From: a bacterium
Lineage (GTDB): Bacteria > Auribacterota > UBA3054 > B51-G9
Length of the DNA: 25,106 nucleotides
Direction of reading: 5' to 3'
NCBI GenBank assembly: GCA_029939815.1
Contig: JAOZSF010000002.1
Span: forward strand, 1-25,106
In this document: positions 1 to 9,196 of the stretch, one piece after another
Layout of the letters: each line of letters starts with the position of its first letter
How positions within the stretch are numbered: the first letter of the stretch is position 1
Translations under genes and position numbers: made by a program
Notes under the pieces: model-generated
Database searches by the model: none
The model's input: only the letters and a program-made list of their open reading frames with translations
What the model was told of the DNA's origin: nothing

Positions 1-5
1 TTCAT

Positions 6-34
6 TTGCGTTTTTTGGCGGATTTCGTTATACT
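6..34 (+). promoter_or_regulatory. Possible sigma70-type promoter ahead of the polysaccharide operon
   Basis: TTGCGT (6-11) and TATACT (29-34) are separated by 17 nt, about 25 nt before the first gene. The match to consensus is moderate and the region is AT-rich, so chance is possible. Frame 1 is also open from base 1 to a TAA at 49-51, so these bases could instead be the end of an upstream gene in the same operon. Confidence 0.28.
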
Positions 35-59
35 TTATACACTTTATATAAATTGAAAT

Positions 60-845
60 GTGATGATTATGACTTGGTGGACTAAACTATTTAAAATTAA
101 AGAAAATGAATCCGTGGATTTTGTTCCTCCGGAGAGATGGGTGGATTTACACTCGCATATTCTTCCCGGGGTGGATGACGGTGCAAAAACATTAAGTGAT
201 TCTCTATCGATGATTAAATATGCTTCAGAGATAGGAGTTACACATATAGTTGCCACTCCGCATTTTAGTGATTTATTCCCAACGACACCGGATAACAGAG
301 ATGCAGCTTTTAAATTATTAAAAGAAGCTGTTAGTGAATCCGGGATTAATGTTGAAATAATTTGTGGATGGGAGGTTAGCTATACAGATGTTCACATTAA
401 ACGCGTTCTTGACGGAGAGGATTTAAGTATTGCAGGGAGTAAGAATTATATGTTGATTGAATTGCCGAACGGGATAAACAAATCGGCTGTAATAGAAGGT
501 TTCTTTTCTTTAATGATTGAAGGAACTAAAATTGTATTAGCACATCCTGAAAGAAATAGTCTTATTCAACAGGATATTGATTTGGTAAAAGAATTACGCT
601 TTCGTGGAGTTATGATTCAAGTTGATGCTGAAAGTATCGTTGGTGTACACGGGCAAAGTGCTAAAAAAATAGCGATCGAGCTATTTAGGCGGGATGAAGT
701 GGATGCTTTAAGTTCGGATGCGCACACACTTAGCGGATATAAGAATTATAAAAAGGCCTGCGAAAAAATATGCAATAATTTCGGTCAGGAAATTATAAAT
801 AAGATATTAAATAAAGTACCTGTATCTATAGCAAATATAAAATAA
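60..845 (+). CDS. CpsB/YwqE-type PHP tyrosine-protein phosphatase
   Basis: This is a PHP-fold, metal-dependent phosphotyrosine phosphatase of the CpsB/CapC/YwqE family. Such enzymes dephosphorylate the tyrosine tail of the cognate BY-kinase and so control polysaccharide chain length and output. Visible metal-site motifs in order are DLHSHILPGVDDG (29-41), ATPHF, GWEVSY, LAHPER and SSDAH near the C-terminus. At 261 residues its length is normal for the family. The called start is GTG 60; ATG at 63 or 69 is equally plausible because no clear Shine-Dalgarno is present. The BY-kinase gene follows 24 nt downstream, the classic phosphatase-kinase pair. It is cytoplasmic, with no signal peptide. The family call is firm; the exact substrate is inferred from the neighbour. 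Confidence 0.92.
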   Translation: MMIMTWWTKLFKIKENESVDFVPPERWVDLHSHILPGVDDGAKTLSDSLSMIKYASEIGVTHIVATPHFSDLFPTTPDNRDAAFKLLKEAVSESGINVEIICGWEVSYTDVHIKRVLDGEDLSIAGSKNYMLIELPNGINKSAVIEGFFSLMIEGTKIVLAHPERNSLIQQDIDLVKELRFRGVMIQVDAESIVGVHGQSAKKIAIELFRRDEVDALSSDAHTLSGYKNYKKACEKICNNFGQEIINKILNKVPVSIANIK

Positions 846-869
846 AAACAACATAGTAAATGGAGAAGT

Positions 870-2834
870 ATGGAAACAAATAACGGAATACAGCAGGAAA
901 ATCAAAAAGAAGTTAAAGAACGTGATTTTAGAATGTATGCGAGAGTGCTGCTGAAATACGCGCCTTTAATTATTGGAATTACAATCACTACGACAGTAAT
1001 AGCATTTATATACTCTATAATGGCTACAGAAGTGTTTGAAGCGGAAACAATGCTGCGAATTGAACGCGGGAATATGAAAGCGATTCCCGGCCTTGATAAC
1101 GCGTTTTACAATGGCGGAAGGGACTATGACTTTTTTCAAACACAGATCAAACTTTTTAAAAGTCGAAGTCTTATAAAATCAACATTGGATGAACTCGCGG
1201 CGATGAAAGAGCCGTTTTCATCTAAGGATGATTTAACGGAAGAACAGAAAATAAATGCTTTTCTTGCAAAGGTAAAAGTAAAACCTGTACCACGAAGCCA
1301 GCTTGTTTATCTATGTGTTGAAGACGGGAATCCTGAAAAGGCGGCTTTATATGCCAACACATTGGCAAAAGAATATATCAAACAGTCCGTTGATGACAAG
1401 ATGTCGATAGTCAAGCATTATGGTGAATGGTTTGATAAACAGGCGACAGCCCATGAAAAAGTAATTCGTGAACGGGAAAAGAAATTTAAAGAATTTAGAA
1501 GGAAGCATAATATTGTTGAGCTTGATATTGATCTTAGCGCATCTAAAGACGCGTTGAAAAGATTACAAACTCAATTGAACGATATTGAGAATAAAATAGC
1601 AAGCAATGATACTTTTGATGAGGTTAAGAAATTTGAGCTTGAGCAGAAGAAAGCTGAAATACAAGGAGAGATTAAACGCGAAAAGGAACGAATAATCGAA
1701 CTTGATAATTTAAGCGCCCAGTATCTTTCTTTCCAGAAAAAAATACAAGCAGCTCAGAATTATTATTCAATATTGCTGAGCCGTGCTGAAGAATGGACAT
1801 CTACAACAGCGGGCGATAATAAGAAGCAATTTGACCCGCGTAATATTAACATTATTGATGAGGCTGAGCCGCCGACCCGGCCGAAGAAGCCCCGGAAAAC
1901 AGTTAACATACTTTTCGGTATGATTTTTGGAATGATATTAGGTATAGGGATAGCATTTTTTATTGAGTATCTTGATGACACAATTAAGTCACCTACCGAT
2001 GTGGAAAATTTCCTTCAGGTTCCGTTCCTTGGTTTAATTCCAACAATATCCTCAGCTCATGGTGCAAACGCGATAGAAGGAATAGTCGAAAGTCAGCCTA
2101 AAGGAACAATTGCTGAAAGTTACAGAGCGATAAGAACAAACATACTTTTTTCTTCTGACAGGAATGTGAAAAGATTAATAGTAACGAGTACCGGACCTTC
2201 AGAAGGAAAGACGACCACGGCGATTAACATCGCTGAAGTAATGGCGACAGCCGGCGACAAAACGTTGATTATTGACGGGGATATGCGTCGTCCGAGAATA
2301 CATAAAAATATTGATTTGAAAGGAGATGAAAAAGGATTAAGTAATTATCTGACCGGTAATGCGACGTTGGATGAAATTGTTCATGAAACATCAATAGAAT
2401 CGTTGCACGTAGTTCCGGCAGGACCTATACCGCCTAATCCTGTAGAGTTGTTAAACAGTCCTCGTCTCAAAGAATTTCTTGACAGGATGAGTGAAAAGTA
2501 TGATAGAATAATAATTGATAGTCCACCTGTTATCGCGGTTACCGACGCGGCAATTCTTGCGAGAATGGCTGACGGGGTTATATTTGTTGTTCATGGCGGT
2601 CTTGCGCATCGCGATATTGTAAAGCGGGGACTTAAGGGATTAATGAAAGTTGGCGGACATGTGTTTGGAGTGATTCTTAACAATGTTAATATTTACCGTG
2701 CGAGTTATTACGACTATTATTACTATAATTATTATCGCTATGCTTACGGTTATGGTTATCGCGATAAGAAAGCGGATAAGAAAAAAAAGAAGAAAGCGAA
2801 CAATAATAAGAATCAAGACTCAGTGCAGTTGTAA
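870..2834 (+). CDS. Polysaccharide co-polymerase / BY-kinase (Wzc-like, single chain)
   Basis: This inner-membrane tyrosine autokinase combines a Wzz-type chain-length domain with a C-terminal CpsD/CapB-type kinase. TM1 lies at about 29-51 and TM2 at about 345-366. Between them is a periplasmic region with a long Lys/Glu-rich coiled coil (about 185-300). The kinase has Walker A GPSEGKTT (442-449), Walker A' LIIDGDMRR (466-474) and Walker B IIIDSPP (547-553, D550). The tail holds 13 tyrosines in 22 residues (609-630), the expected autophosphorylation cluster, and then a Lys/Asn-rich end. A GGAGAAG Shine-Dalgarno (862-868) supports ATG 870. The phosphatase directly upstream should act on this tail. 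At 654 residues it is slightly shorter than E. coli Wzc. Confidence 0.95.
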   Translation: METNNGIQQENQKEVKERDFRMYARVLLKYAPLIIGITITTTVIAFIYSIMATEVFEAETMLRIERGNMKAIPGLDNAFYNGGRDYDFFQTQIKLFKSRSLIKSTLDELAAMKEPFSSKDDLTEEQKINAFLAKVKVKPVPRSQLVYLCVEDGNPEKAALYANTLAKEYIKQSVDDKMSIVKHYGEWFDKQATAHEKVIREREKKFKEFRRKHNIVELDIDLSASKDALKRLQTQLNDIENKIASNDTFDEVKKFELEQKKAEIQGEIKREKERIIELDNLSAQYLSFQKKIQAAQNYYSILLSRAEEWTSTTAGDNKKQFDPRNINIIDEAEPPTRPKKPRKTVNILFGMIFGMILGIGIAFFIEYLDDTIKSPTDVENFLQVPFLGLIPTISSAHGANAIEGIVESQPKGTIAESYRAIRTNILFSSDRNVKRLIVTSTGPSEGKTTTAINIAEVMATAGDKTLIIDGDMRRPRIHKNIDLKGDEKGLSNYLTGNATLDEIVHETSIESLHVVPAGPIPPNPVELLNSPRLKEFLDRMSEKYDRIIIDSPPVIAVTDAAILARMADGVIFVVHGGLAHRDIVKRGLKGLMKVGGHVFGVILNNVNIYRASYYDYYYYNYYRYAYGYGYRDKKADKKKKKKANNNKNQDSVQL

Positions 2835-2863
2835 TGCCGCTGGAGAAAAATTAATTACTCAAA

Positions 2864-4480
2864 ATGAAACGGACGCACCCTGAAAGAATAATTATGTGGT
2901 TAATGGTAAGTTTGCTTGCCGTGTCGTTATTATTTTGTTTGAATTTGCTTATTGTCGAATATATACGCATTCTGATACTGGGAATGGCTCTTGCCATATT
3001 ATGTGTCACGTTTCCAGACAATTTCCATAAAAGTCATATAAGGGTAAGTTTTATAGCCGGTGCATATGCGTATATTTTATGGCTTTTTGACCCGGCAGTG
3101 AATGGAGTAGCTTTTTTTGGTGAAGGAGCAAAGGTATTTAATTTTTACCGTATTGTTTCATTTGGATTATTATTAACGGCGGCATCAATATGGTTATTTC
3201 CACTTATAACGCGAAAAATATCATATAAAGAATTTAAAGGAAAATTTACCCAAAGAGACATTTATATTTTTATCGGAATACTTTCGGTCGGCGTATTATT
3301 GACTTTAATGGAAATAATACGTGCGTACAATGAAAAAACAAGTTTTGTAGAAGCTACGTTAAAAGGAACTAAATTAATTGACTGTGCTTTAGTATATGTG
3401 CTTGTTATACGAGGAAAATCGACCAATGAGGTTTCAGAGAAAAAAAGAGTTTATACTTTGTTATATGCTTTCTTAATTTTTTGCGTGTTTACGAGCCTCG
3501 TTGGAGCAGGGCGTGCTGCGGTTGCGTATTACAAGGTAAGGATTCCTGAAAAGTTAGAGAAATCTGTTGGTGCAATCAGGAGGAAAAGACTGTTGGAGTT
3601 GCGTGAAAGATTGCTTCGTGTTTTTTCGCTTAATTCTCATGAAGCGCTTGTTGTTTATGAAGCAGGCTATTTTGCTGGTAAAAAGCAATGGAAAGAATCT
3701 TTAGAACAGTTAAGTAAAGCTTCAAAAATACCGCGAATTGCAATAGAAGAAGAAAAACTCATTGCTGAAATTGAGACGGGATTATATTCAAAAGCGATTC
3801 AGCGACTTGAAAGCATGCCTCTCGACTATAAATTTGCTTCTTTTCATTCAGATGAAATTGTAAAAAAGTTAATAAAAAGCTTAAAAAGAAAAGAAGTTGA
3901 GGATTCCGATTATTACCTTGCCGGTTTGTTTTATATGCATTTAGGCAAGCAAGATGAAGCGAAAAAATATTTCACGGAGTTTATTTCCGCTTCCGCATCT
4001 TCAAACAATGCCAACGCATTATATTTCTTAAATAATGGCAACCAAGAAAAATTAAAATCATATAATACTTTTCAAATGCCGGCAGCGGGATGGCTTCGTC
4101 CGCGAACCACGGACAAATCGGTAGAAGAATCCGGGGATATTATTACAATTGTTAATAATCAGCAAATTGAGGGTAAGCTATGGATAACCCCCGGTGATTA
4201 TAAAGTTACAATTATGGCGCGTGACTCGGGGACTCCTTATAAAAAAGCAAAGGAATCCGGGTTTGATCCGTCCTGCAAAATCAGAGTTTGGGTAGATGAT
4301 ACATTCAATAGTTTACGTATAGTATCAACCAATGGTACATTTAACGCGTACACCTTTGACGTGGAAATTAAGAACGAACCTTCGGATGTTATAATAGAAT
4401 TTACAAATGATACATATAATAAATCGCGGGGTTGGGATAGAAATGTTTCTATATCTCGCGTTACATTTAGTAGAGAATAA
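2864..4480 (+). CDS. Multi-TM protein with TPR-like middle and C-terminal carbohydrate-binding-like beta domain
   Basis: I do not recognise this gene as a named family. It has about seven hydrophobic segments in the first 222 residues, then a helical, TPR-like stretch (about 245-390). The C-terminal domain (about 409-538) is rich in beta strands and ends with an FTND...DR pattern that resembles calcium-dependent xylan-binding-type modules (CBM36/60-like). A similar ending occurs on the O-antigen ligase-like protein at 13671-15842. The likely place is the inner membrane with the C-terminal part in the periplasm. A GGAG (2839-2842) lies far from ATG 2864; ATG 2894 is an alternative start that would keep the membrane part. 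It sits between the BY-kinase (29 nt gap) and the GT-C-like gene (3 nt gap), so a polysaccharide assembly role is inferred. Confidence 0.75.
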   Translation: MKRTHPERIIMWLMVSLLAVSLLFCLNLLIVEYIRILILGMALAILCVTFPDNFHKSHIRVSFIAGAYAYILWLFDPAVNGVAFFGEGAKVFNFYRIVSFGLLLTAASIWLFPLITRKISYKEFKGKFTQRDIYIFIGILSVGVLLTLMEIIRAYNEKTSFVEATLKGTKLIDCALVYVLVIRGKSTNEVSEKKRVYTLLYAFLIFCVFTSLVGAGRAAVAYYKVRIPEKLEKSVGAIRRKRLLELRERLLRVFSLNSHEALVVYEAGYFAGKKQWKESLEQLSKASKIPRIAIEEEKLIAEIETGLYSKAIQRLESMPLDYKFASFHSDEIVKKLIKSLKRKEVEDSDYYLAGLFYMHLGKQDEAKKYFTEFISASASSNNANALYFLNNGNQEKLKSYNTFQMPAAGWLRPRTTDKSVEESGDIITIVNNQQIEGKLWITPGDYKVTIMARDSGTPYKKAKESGFDPSCKIRVWVDDTFNSLRIVSTNGTFNAYTFDVEIKNEPSDVIIEFTNDTYNKSRGWDRNVSISRVTFSRE

Positions 4481-4483
4481 AAA

Positions 4484-5872
4484 ATGAAAACGTCTCAATT
4501 CGGCAGAAATGTTTTGATAGTAAGTCTTATCGGTATTATGCTGTTGACCTTTGCTTGTCATGTCAGATATTCGCAAAAAAATATAAAAATGGATGATCTG
4601 ATGCGAACAGAAGCTGTTGCTCCAAGCGCGGCAAGCCGGGATATTGTAAGGACAGTAGAAAAAGCGGTTGTTCATGATTTGAATTACTTAAATCAAATTA
4701 TCTTTTACAGTTTGTACAAAGGCAAAGCAATTTATCCGGTTAGTAAGTTTCGAATCTGGGACGGTTTATTTGCCGTTCTTGCCGTACTTATGATTTATCG
4801 GGTGGGCAGTATATGCGGAAATAAGGCCACCGGTATTTTAAGCGCGATACTTCTTGCACTGACCCCGCCGTCACTTTGGGGGGAATATGCTTTGAGGATA
4901 TTTGTAGTTCTTCTTAATTTTGAACTATTTATAACCGCAATTTCTAAAAACACGACTTTCCGGTGGTCATTGTGGTCGGTATCTTCTGTTTTACTTTTTA
5001 GCACCGGTGTTTTTGCTGAAGCGCTGCTTCTACAAAGTTGGTTTCTTTCTCTTATAATCGTTTTTGCTTTGTGGTCAATTGGAACGAAGGTAATGCCGGA
5101 GTGGAAGAAATTTGCCCTTTTGGCACGTGAGGCAAGAAGGAAGAAGAATAAAAGTTTATGGAAAAAGATTCAGGGGGATGCAGGCTTTTCGCGTTATATA
5201 GCAACCGCGATTTTTGTTGGAATTATAATTTTGGCATTAAGTTTTGTCGGCGGTTTTTTTGTTTCGAGATCAATATTATCAGTTGAAACTCTTGCCTTTA
5301 TAATTTTACTTTCTTTTGGTATGGTTATTATTGCTTCGGCAGTTCTATTTGCTTTACCTATTTTTAACCGAGAACGTAATATTGTTTTAGACTGGCTTTC
5401 GGAATATAAATTAAACAAGTCATCAAATGCCCCGTGTCAAATATTTACGACTCCAAGATCGGGGATAATATTAAAGCTCTTTTTTTCTTATTCAGCGGCG
5501 ATCTTGATTTTTCTACCTTTTTTCTTTGCTTTTTACAAAAATATAAATATATTTATCAATAACTGGGAATTTAGCAAAGCGATTACATTCGTTAATAGTT
5601 CGAACTCATTTTACACCTGGATTTTTCTTGCGCTGCCTGTTATATTTGTTTTGATTACACTAATATGTTATTTGCTTAGAATTGTTTCCCGCGGCAGATT
5701 AATTGGCGCAGTTTCCTTAATGATTCTTAGCAGTATTTATATTTTTCAGCAGCGATATGCTGTGATTTCCACGCCTTTTTATATAATCTGTTCTGCAGGT
5801 ATTGCGGCGATAACGGTAGATATCTTTTCTTTTTTATTTGTAAAACTAAATTCAGAAAATGAGAACTCGTAA
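4484..5872 (+). CDS. GT-C-like integral membrane protein (PMT_2/GT39-like, divergent)
   Basis: A 462-residue polytopic membrane protein with about nine to eleven hydrophobic segments. Residues about 85-185 follow the layout of GT39/PMT-type GT-C transferases: a conserved FRIWDGLFAVLAVLMIY stretch, a GILSAILLALTP helix, then a conserved-position ALRIF where family members have a SQEARMY-like motif. An acidic pair D37-D38 follows TM1, where these enzymes normally carry catalytic acidic residues. This suggests a polyprenyl-phosphate-sugar-dependent transferase or a degenerate relative. The central segment (about 205-235) is a basic cytoplasmic loop. The gene begins 3 nt after its upstream neighbour and its stop overlaps the next start (TAATG), so translation is probably coupled. 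Family assignment comes from pattern reading, not alignment. Confidence 0.65.
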   Translation: MKTSQFGRNVLIVSLIGIMLLTFACHVRYSQKNIKMDDLMRTEAVAPSAASRDIVRTVEKAVVHDLNYLNQIIFYSLYKGKAIYPVSKFRIWDGLFAVLAVLMIYRVGSICGNKATGILSAILLALTPPSLWGEYALRIFVVLLNFELFITAISKNTTFRWSLWSVSSVLLFSTGVFAEALLLQSWFLSLIIVFALWSIGTKVMPEWKKFALLAREARRKKNKSLWKKIQGDAGFSRYIATAIFVGIIILALSFVGGFFVSRSILSVETLAFIILLSFGMVIIASAVLFALPIFNRERNIVLDWLSEYKLNKSSNAPCQIFTTPRSGIILKLFFSYSAAILIFLPFFFAFYKNINIFINNWEFSKAITFVNSSNSFYTWIFLALPVIFVLITLICYLLRIVSRGRLIGAVSLMILSSIYIFQQRYAVISTPFYIICSAGIAAITVDIFSFLFVKLNSENENS

Positions 5873-8800
5873 TGACCGAACCACAACATACAAATAATAT
5901 TAAAAACAAAGATTCCGGCATGCGTGCCGGGATGTTGAAAGTGTTATTTGGTGTTTTGATAGTTGCTTTCACTTTCTTACGTATTTACCACATTCTGGCA
6001 GTCGGACTGACTACTTCAGAAGCAGATTTATTAACTAATTTCGGAGCAATGAGAACCTTTTCTTTTCCGTATTCGTTATTAGTAATTTCGTGGAATGAAC
6101 CGCTTACTGTAATGCTGATGCGCTTAGTTGCCCTGTGCGGAGAGCCACCTGTTTACGGCAGATATATTTTCGCCTTTTTCGGTGTGTGGAGTTTATTGCT
6201 TATTGCGGGTATTGCGCGGCGAAACAGCGGTTTGATAACCGCTTTAATTACTGTTGTTTTTGCCGGATTTTCTGCTGCACTTATAGTTTCGTCACAGGAA
6301 ATTTCAAAAATTTCTCTGATAATCTGGGCAGCGCTTATCGTACAGTGGGCATTTTCTTTATTAACCCATTCTCCAAAGCGAAGAAATGTTGTTATTTACC
6401 TGGTTTCAGCATTGGTAGGCGTTCTGTTTTCACCACTGATTTCATTCGTTATTTTGGCTCATTTGATTTGGTTTACTATTTTCGCGTTTCAGAAAAAAAG
6501 CGGAAATTCAATTCGCATTGCTTATATAATTACAGCGACGGGATCGCTGATTATTGCCTTGCCTTTTTTTATTTTGAAGTGGATAGCACTTAGTAAAATT
6601 AATATAATGGGTTTAGCACCGGTTTTAGTTACAACAGATACAATTCCTGAAATTACCGGTAATATAAAGGACCTTTTCTTTGTACATTCATCTCTTATTT
6701 TATACTATTTATTTATTCTGGTATCGGTTATTGCAATCTTTAGAAGTTTTTTTAAAAAAACAAGAGGAGCATGTGTCTGGGGAACTGTAGTTTTGCTTGT
6801 TTCTGCTGCTATGTTTATTTCACCATATAAAAACATGGGTAAAATTAACAATTCAATTCTTTTACCATTTGTTATACTTCTCATTGTTCAGGGATTTATT
6901 GAAGTGTCCGAAATGATAGCAAGACTTAAAGGATACGCAGGAAAAATTTTAAAATATTGTTTTATGACTTTGGTAACGGCAGTATTTGTTTTATGGGGAT
7001 TCGGACAATATAAATTTTACGAAAAAAAACAGCAGAGTATAATATCACGTGATTTATCATCCCCTTCAGAATTTCTTAAAAGAGTGGTTAAACCGAATGA
7101 CAAAATCATATTGGTAAGCGATATTGACACGTATGATTGGCTAAGAACTAAATATTATTTTTGTGATTATTTAACCGGTGAAGCCAAAGCTTCTTTTGAG
7201 CAAATCAACAAAGCAGAATGGCAAACAAACTGTTTGAATTATTTTCCTGATGAAAATTCATCTTTATGGCTTGTTGGCGTTTCCGGGTTAGGAAAAGACT
7301 GTGTACAGAATTCTTATACTAATTTAACTTTTTCCTATGCACTGCCTGTTACTTGGTTAATACAAACTTCAAAATGGAATGGCTTTGAATATCTAAATTT
7401 ACTGCGGGAAGCAAATGCGGCAACTCCTATGAATCATGCAATTACCGCTCAACTGTTAGATTGGTACAAGGGAAGTAGAGATGCAGACTTAGTAAAATGT
7501 GTTGAGAGCGGTTTTGCGGGAAAAGACATTGCGGCCGGCAGCGGTTCGGAATTGTTTAAGAAAGCGGCGGCGAATCGTATTTTATATGCGTGGAAAGAAT
7601 GTAATATCACCAATTTTTACAAATTCAATGAATTTGTAAATGAAGTTCGGGAATTTGGAATTGATAATGATCGTGCGATTCATCTGTACTCTTTATATGC
7701 TGAAAAGGCTTTAAGAAGTACAAATTTAATAGTCGCATTGACAGCTGTTGAATCTGCCAAAAGAATTGACCCTGAAAACCCGTTTATAAATCGCTTGGCG
7801 GCTAAAGCAGAGTCTTTAAAAAAGAACAAAAATCTGAATAAAATAGTTGAGTTAAATGAACTGGCCTCCAAAGAATATAGAAAACGGAATGGTAAAATAT
7901 TTATAGCAGCGGAGTTCGCAAATGCCTATGCATATCGTGCTTTGAGTAATTATGCCAAAGCTTTTGACAGTTGTAATGCTATTCTTTCGTATTATTCGGA
8001 TGGAATTAAGATGCCGGTTTCAATTCAAACAAATCTTACAGAAAATGGCAGGATCAGAAGAGAGAAATGGACAAATAACCGTTTGGCGTGGATAGGTAGA
8101 TGCAATTCATTTATTTCAACACTTTTATGCGAAACCGGTGACTTCGAAAACGCGATTTTATGGGAAACAAAAAATCTTGATGAACGTAATAGTGAAGCAA
8201 GGCGCACAACTTCGCGGGAAAGATTAGCAAAAATGTATACTAAGGTTGGCGGTATTGATAAGGCATTTCAATATATAGATTCATTGGCTAATTCCGCAAC
8301 TTCGGTAAATAAACGTATAAGTTGGAAAATCGAGGGAGCACAGCTGTATGTAACGTTAGGAGACACCGTTTCAACTTATGACAAATGGAATGATTTACAA
8401 AAAGAAATTGAGAAACTTCCAATGGAAGAGCGGTGGAAATGGTCGAAGAATAAACAGTACCAACGAATACTTCGATATCTTAGCAGCAGATCACAAATGG
8501 ATATTCGGAATCCTGTACTTGTCTCTATCGGAAAAAGAGCTGCGAAAGAAACTAATGCGACAATCGCTGCCGGATTACGCATTCAAATGGCAGGAATATA
8601 TAAATGCAAACTTCAGTATGGTCAAGCGGAAAAAATGTTTAAGCTTGCCGAAAAGATTGCTCCTCTTTATTTTGATTCTTTTCTTTCAGACGGGATTCTT
8701 AAGTATAGAATGAAAAGGTATGCGAAAGCGGAAACTGTTTTTACCAATATTACACATGCTATAAAAGAAAAGAATATTATTAGTCAATCAACGCAGGATT

Positions 8801-9192
8801 GGCGGTATATTGTTTTGGATATGCTTGTTGAAAAGGGAACTCCCCCTTCACTCGAAAATGTTCTTGCGCGGATGGAGGAGTTTAAGCCATATATTGCCGA
8901 TGTCTCTGAATATAATAATTATCGTGGAAATATTCTTGCGTGTTATGGTAAGTTTGACTTAGCCACAAATCAATTCACGCTTGGCATTCAAACAAATCGA
9001 TTTAATTTGCAAAATCATCTTGATCTTGGTTATCTTATTTGTAAACATTCTAATGCTGATGAAGCCGGAAAAATAATTGACAGAATTATGTCTTTGGATT
9101 TGCCGGAAAAAGACAAGCAAATTCTTGAGACTGATTGGCGATTTATAATATTACATCATGTAAGTGTACGACCGTACAATTTAAAAGAGTAA
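5872..9192 (+). CDS. Large GT-C-like membrane glycosyltransferase fused to TPR domain
   Basis: A 1106-residue protein. The N-terminal part (about 20-385) is a polytopic membrane domain resembling GT39/PMT_2 glycosyltransferases: RI..VGLTTSEAD after TM1 (E50 and D52 in the catalytic acidic position) and a SSQEISK motif like the family's SQEAR. A soluble domain follows (about 393-520) with KPNDKIILVSD (407-417) and SLWLVGVSG (464-472), the pattern seen after the last TM of many such enzymes. The rest (about 560-1100) is helical repeats, with TPR-like units clearest at about 905-960 and 1015-1075. Typical GT39 proteins are about 450-600 residues, so the TPR half is a large addition. ATG 5872 overlaps the previous stop. 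It is probably membrane-bound with the TPR half in the periplasm; the substrate is unknown. Confidence 0.75.
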   Translation: MTEPQHTNNIKNKDSGMRAGMLKVLFGVLIVAFTFLRIYHILAVGLTTSEADLLTNFGAMRTFSFPYSLLVISWNEPLTVMLMRLVALCGEPPVYGRYIFAFFGVWSLLLIAGIARRNSGLITALITVVFAGFSAALIVSSQEISKISLIIWAALIVQWAFSLLTHSPKRRNVVIYLVSALVGVLFSPLISFVILAHLIWFTIFAFQKKSGNSIRIAYIITATGSLIIALPFFILKWIALSKINIMGLAPVLVTTDTIPEITGNIKDLFFVHSSLILYYLFILVSVIAIFRSFFKKTRGACVWGTVVLLVSAAMFISPYKNMGKINNSILLPFVILLIVQGFIEVSEMIARLKGYAGKILKYCFMTLVTAVFVLWGFGQYKFYEKKQQSIISRDLSSPSEFLKRVVKPNDKIILVSDIDTYDWLRTKYYFCDYLTGEAKASFEQINKAEWQTNCLNYFPDENSSLWLVGVSGLGKDCVQNSYTNLTFSYALPVTWLIQTSKWNGFEYLNLLREANAATPMNHAITAQLLDWYKGSRDADLVKCVESGFAGKDIAAGSGSELFKKAAANRILYAWKECNITNFYKFNEFVNEVREFGIDNDRAIHLYSLYAEKALRSTNLIVALTAVESAKRIDPENPFINRLAAKAESLKKNKNLNKIVELNELASKEYRKRNGKIFIAAEFANAYAYRALSNYAKAFDSCNAILSYYSDGIKMPVSIQTNLTENGRIRREKWTNNRLAWIGRCNSFISTLLCETGDFENAILWETKNLDERNSEARRTTSRERLAKMYTKVGGIDKAFQYIDSLANSATSVNKRISWKIEGAQLYVTLGDTVSTYDKWNDLQKEIEKLPMEERWKWSKNKQYQRILRYLSSRSQMDIRNPVLVSIGKRAAKETNATIAAGLRIQMAGIYKCKLQYGQAEKMFKLAEKIAPLYFDSFLSDGILKYRMKRYAKAETVFTNITHAIKEKNIISQSTQDWRYIVLDMLVEKGTPPSLENVLARMEEFKPYIADVSEYNNYRGNILACYGKFDLATNQFTLGIQTNRFNLQNHLDLGYLICKHSNADEAGKIIDRIMSLDLPEKDKQILETDWRFIILHHVSVRPYNLKE

Positions 9193-9196
9193 AACT

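Noticed and set aside
2683..2883. A 66-codon + frame rich in Ile/Thr/Lys at the end of the BY-kinase gene
   Set aside because: It is the shifted reading of the Tyr/Lys repeat codons of the kinase tail and crosses into the next gene's start.
4325..4675. A 116-codon minus-strand open frame
   Set aside because: It spans the end of one gene and the start of the next on the other strand, with no domain, signal or ribosome site.
2864..5872. Possible frameshifted single gene split into two
   Set aside because: The first protein ends with a complete beta domain and the second starts with its own TM segment; both are intact and separated by a normal 3-nt gap.
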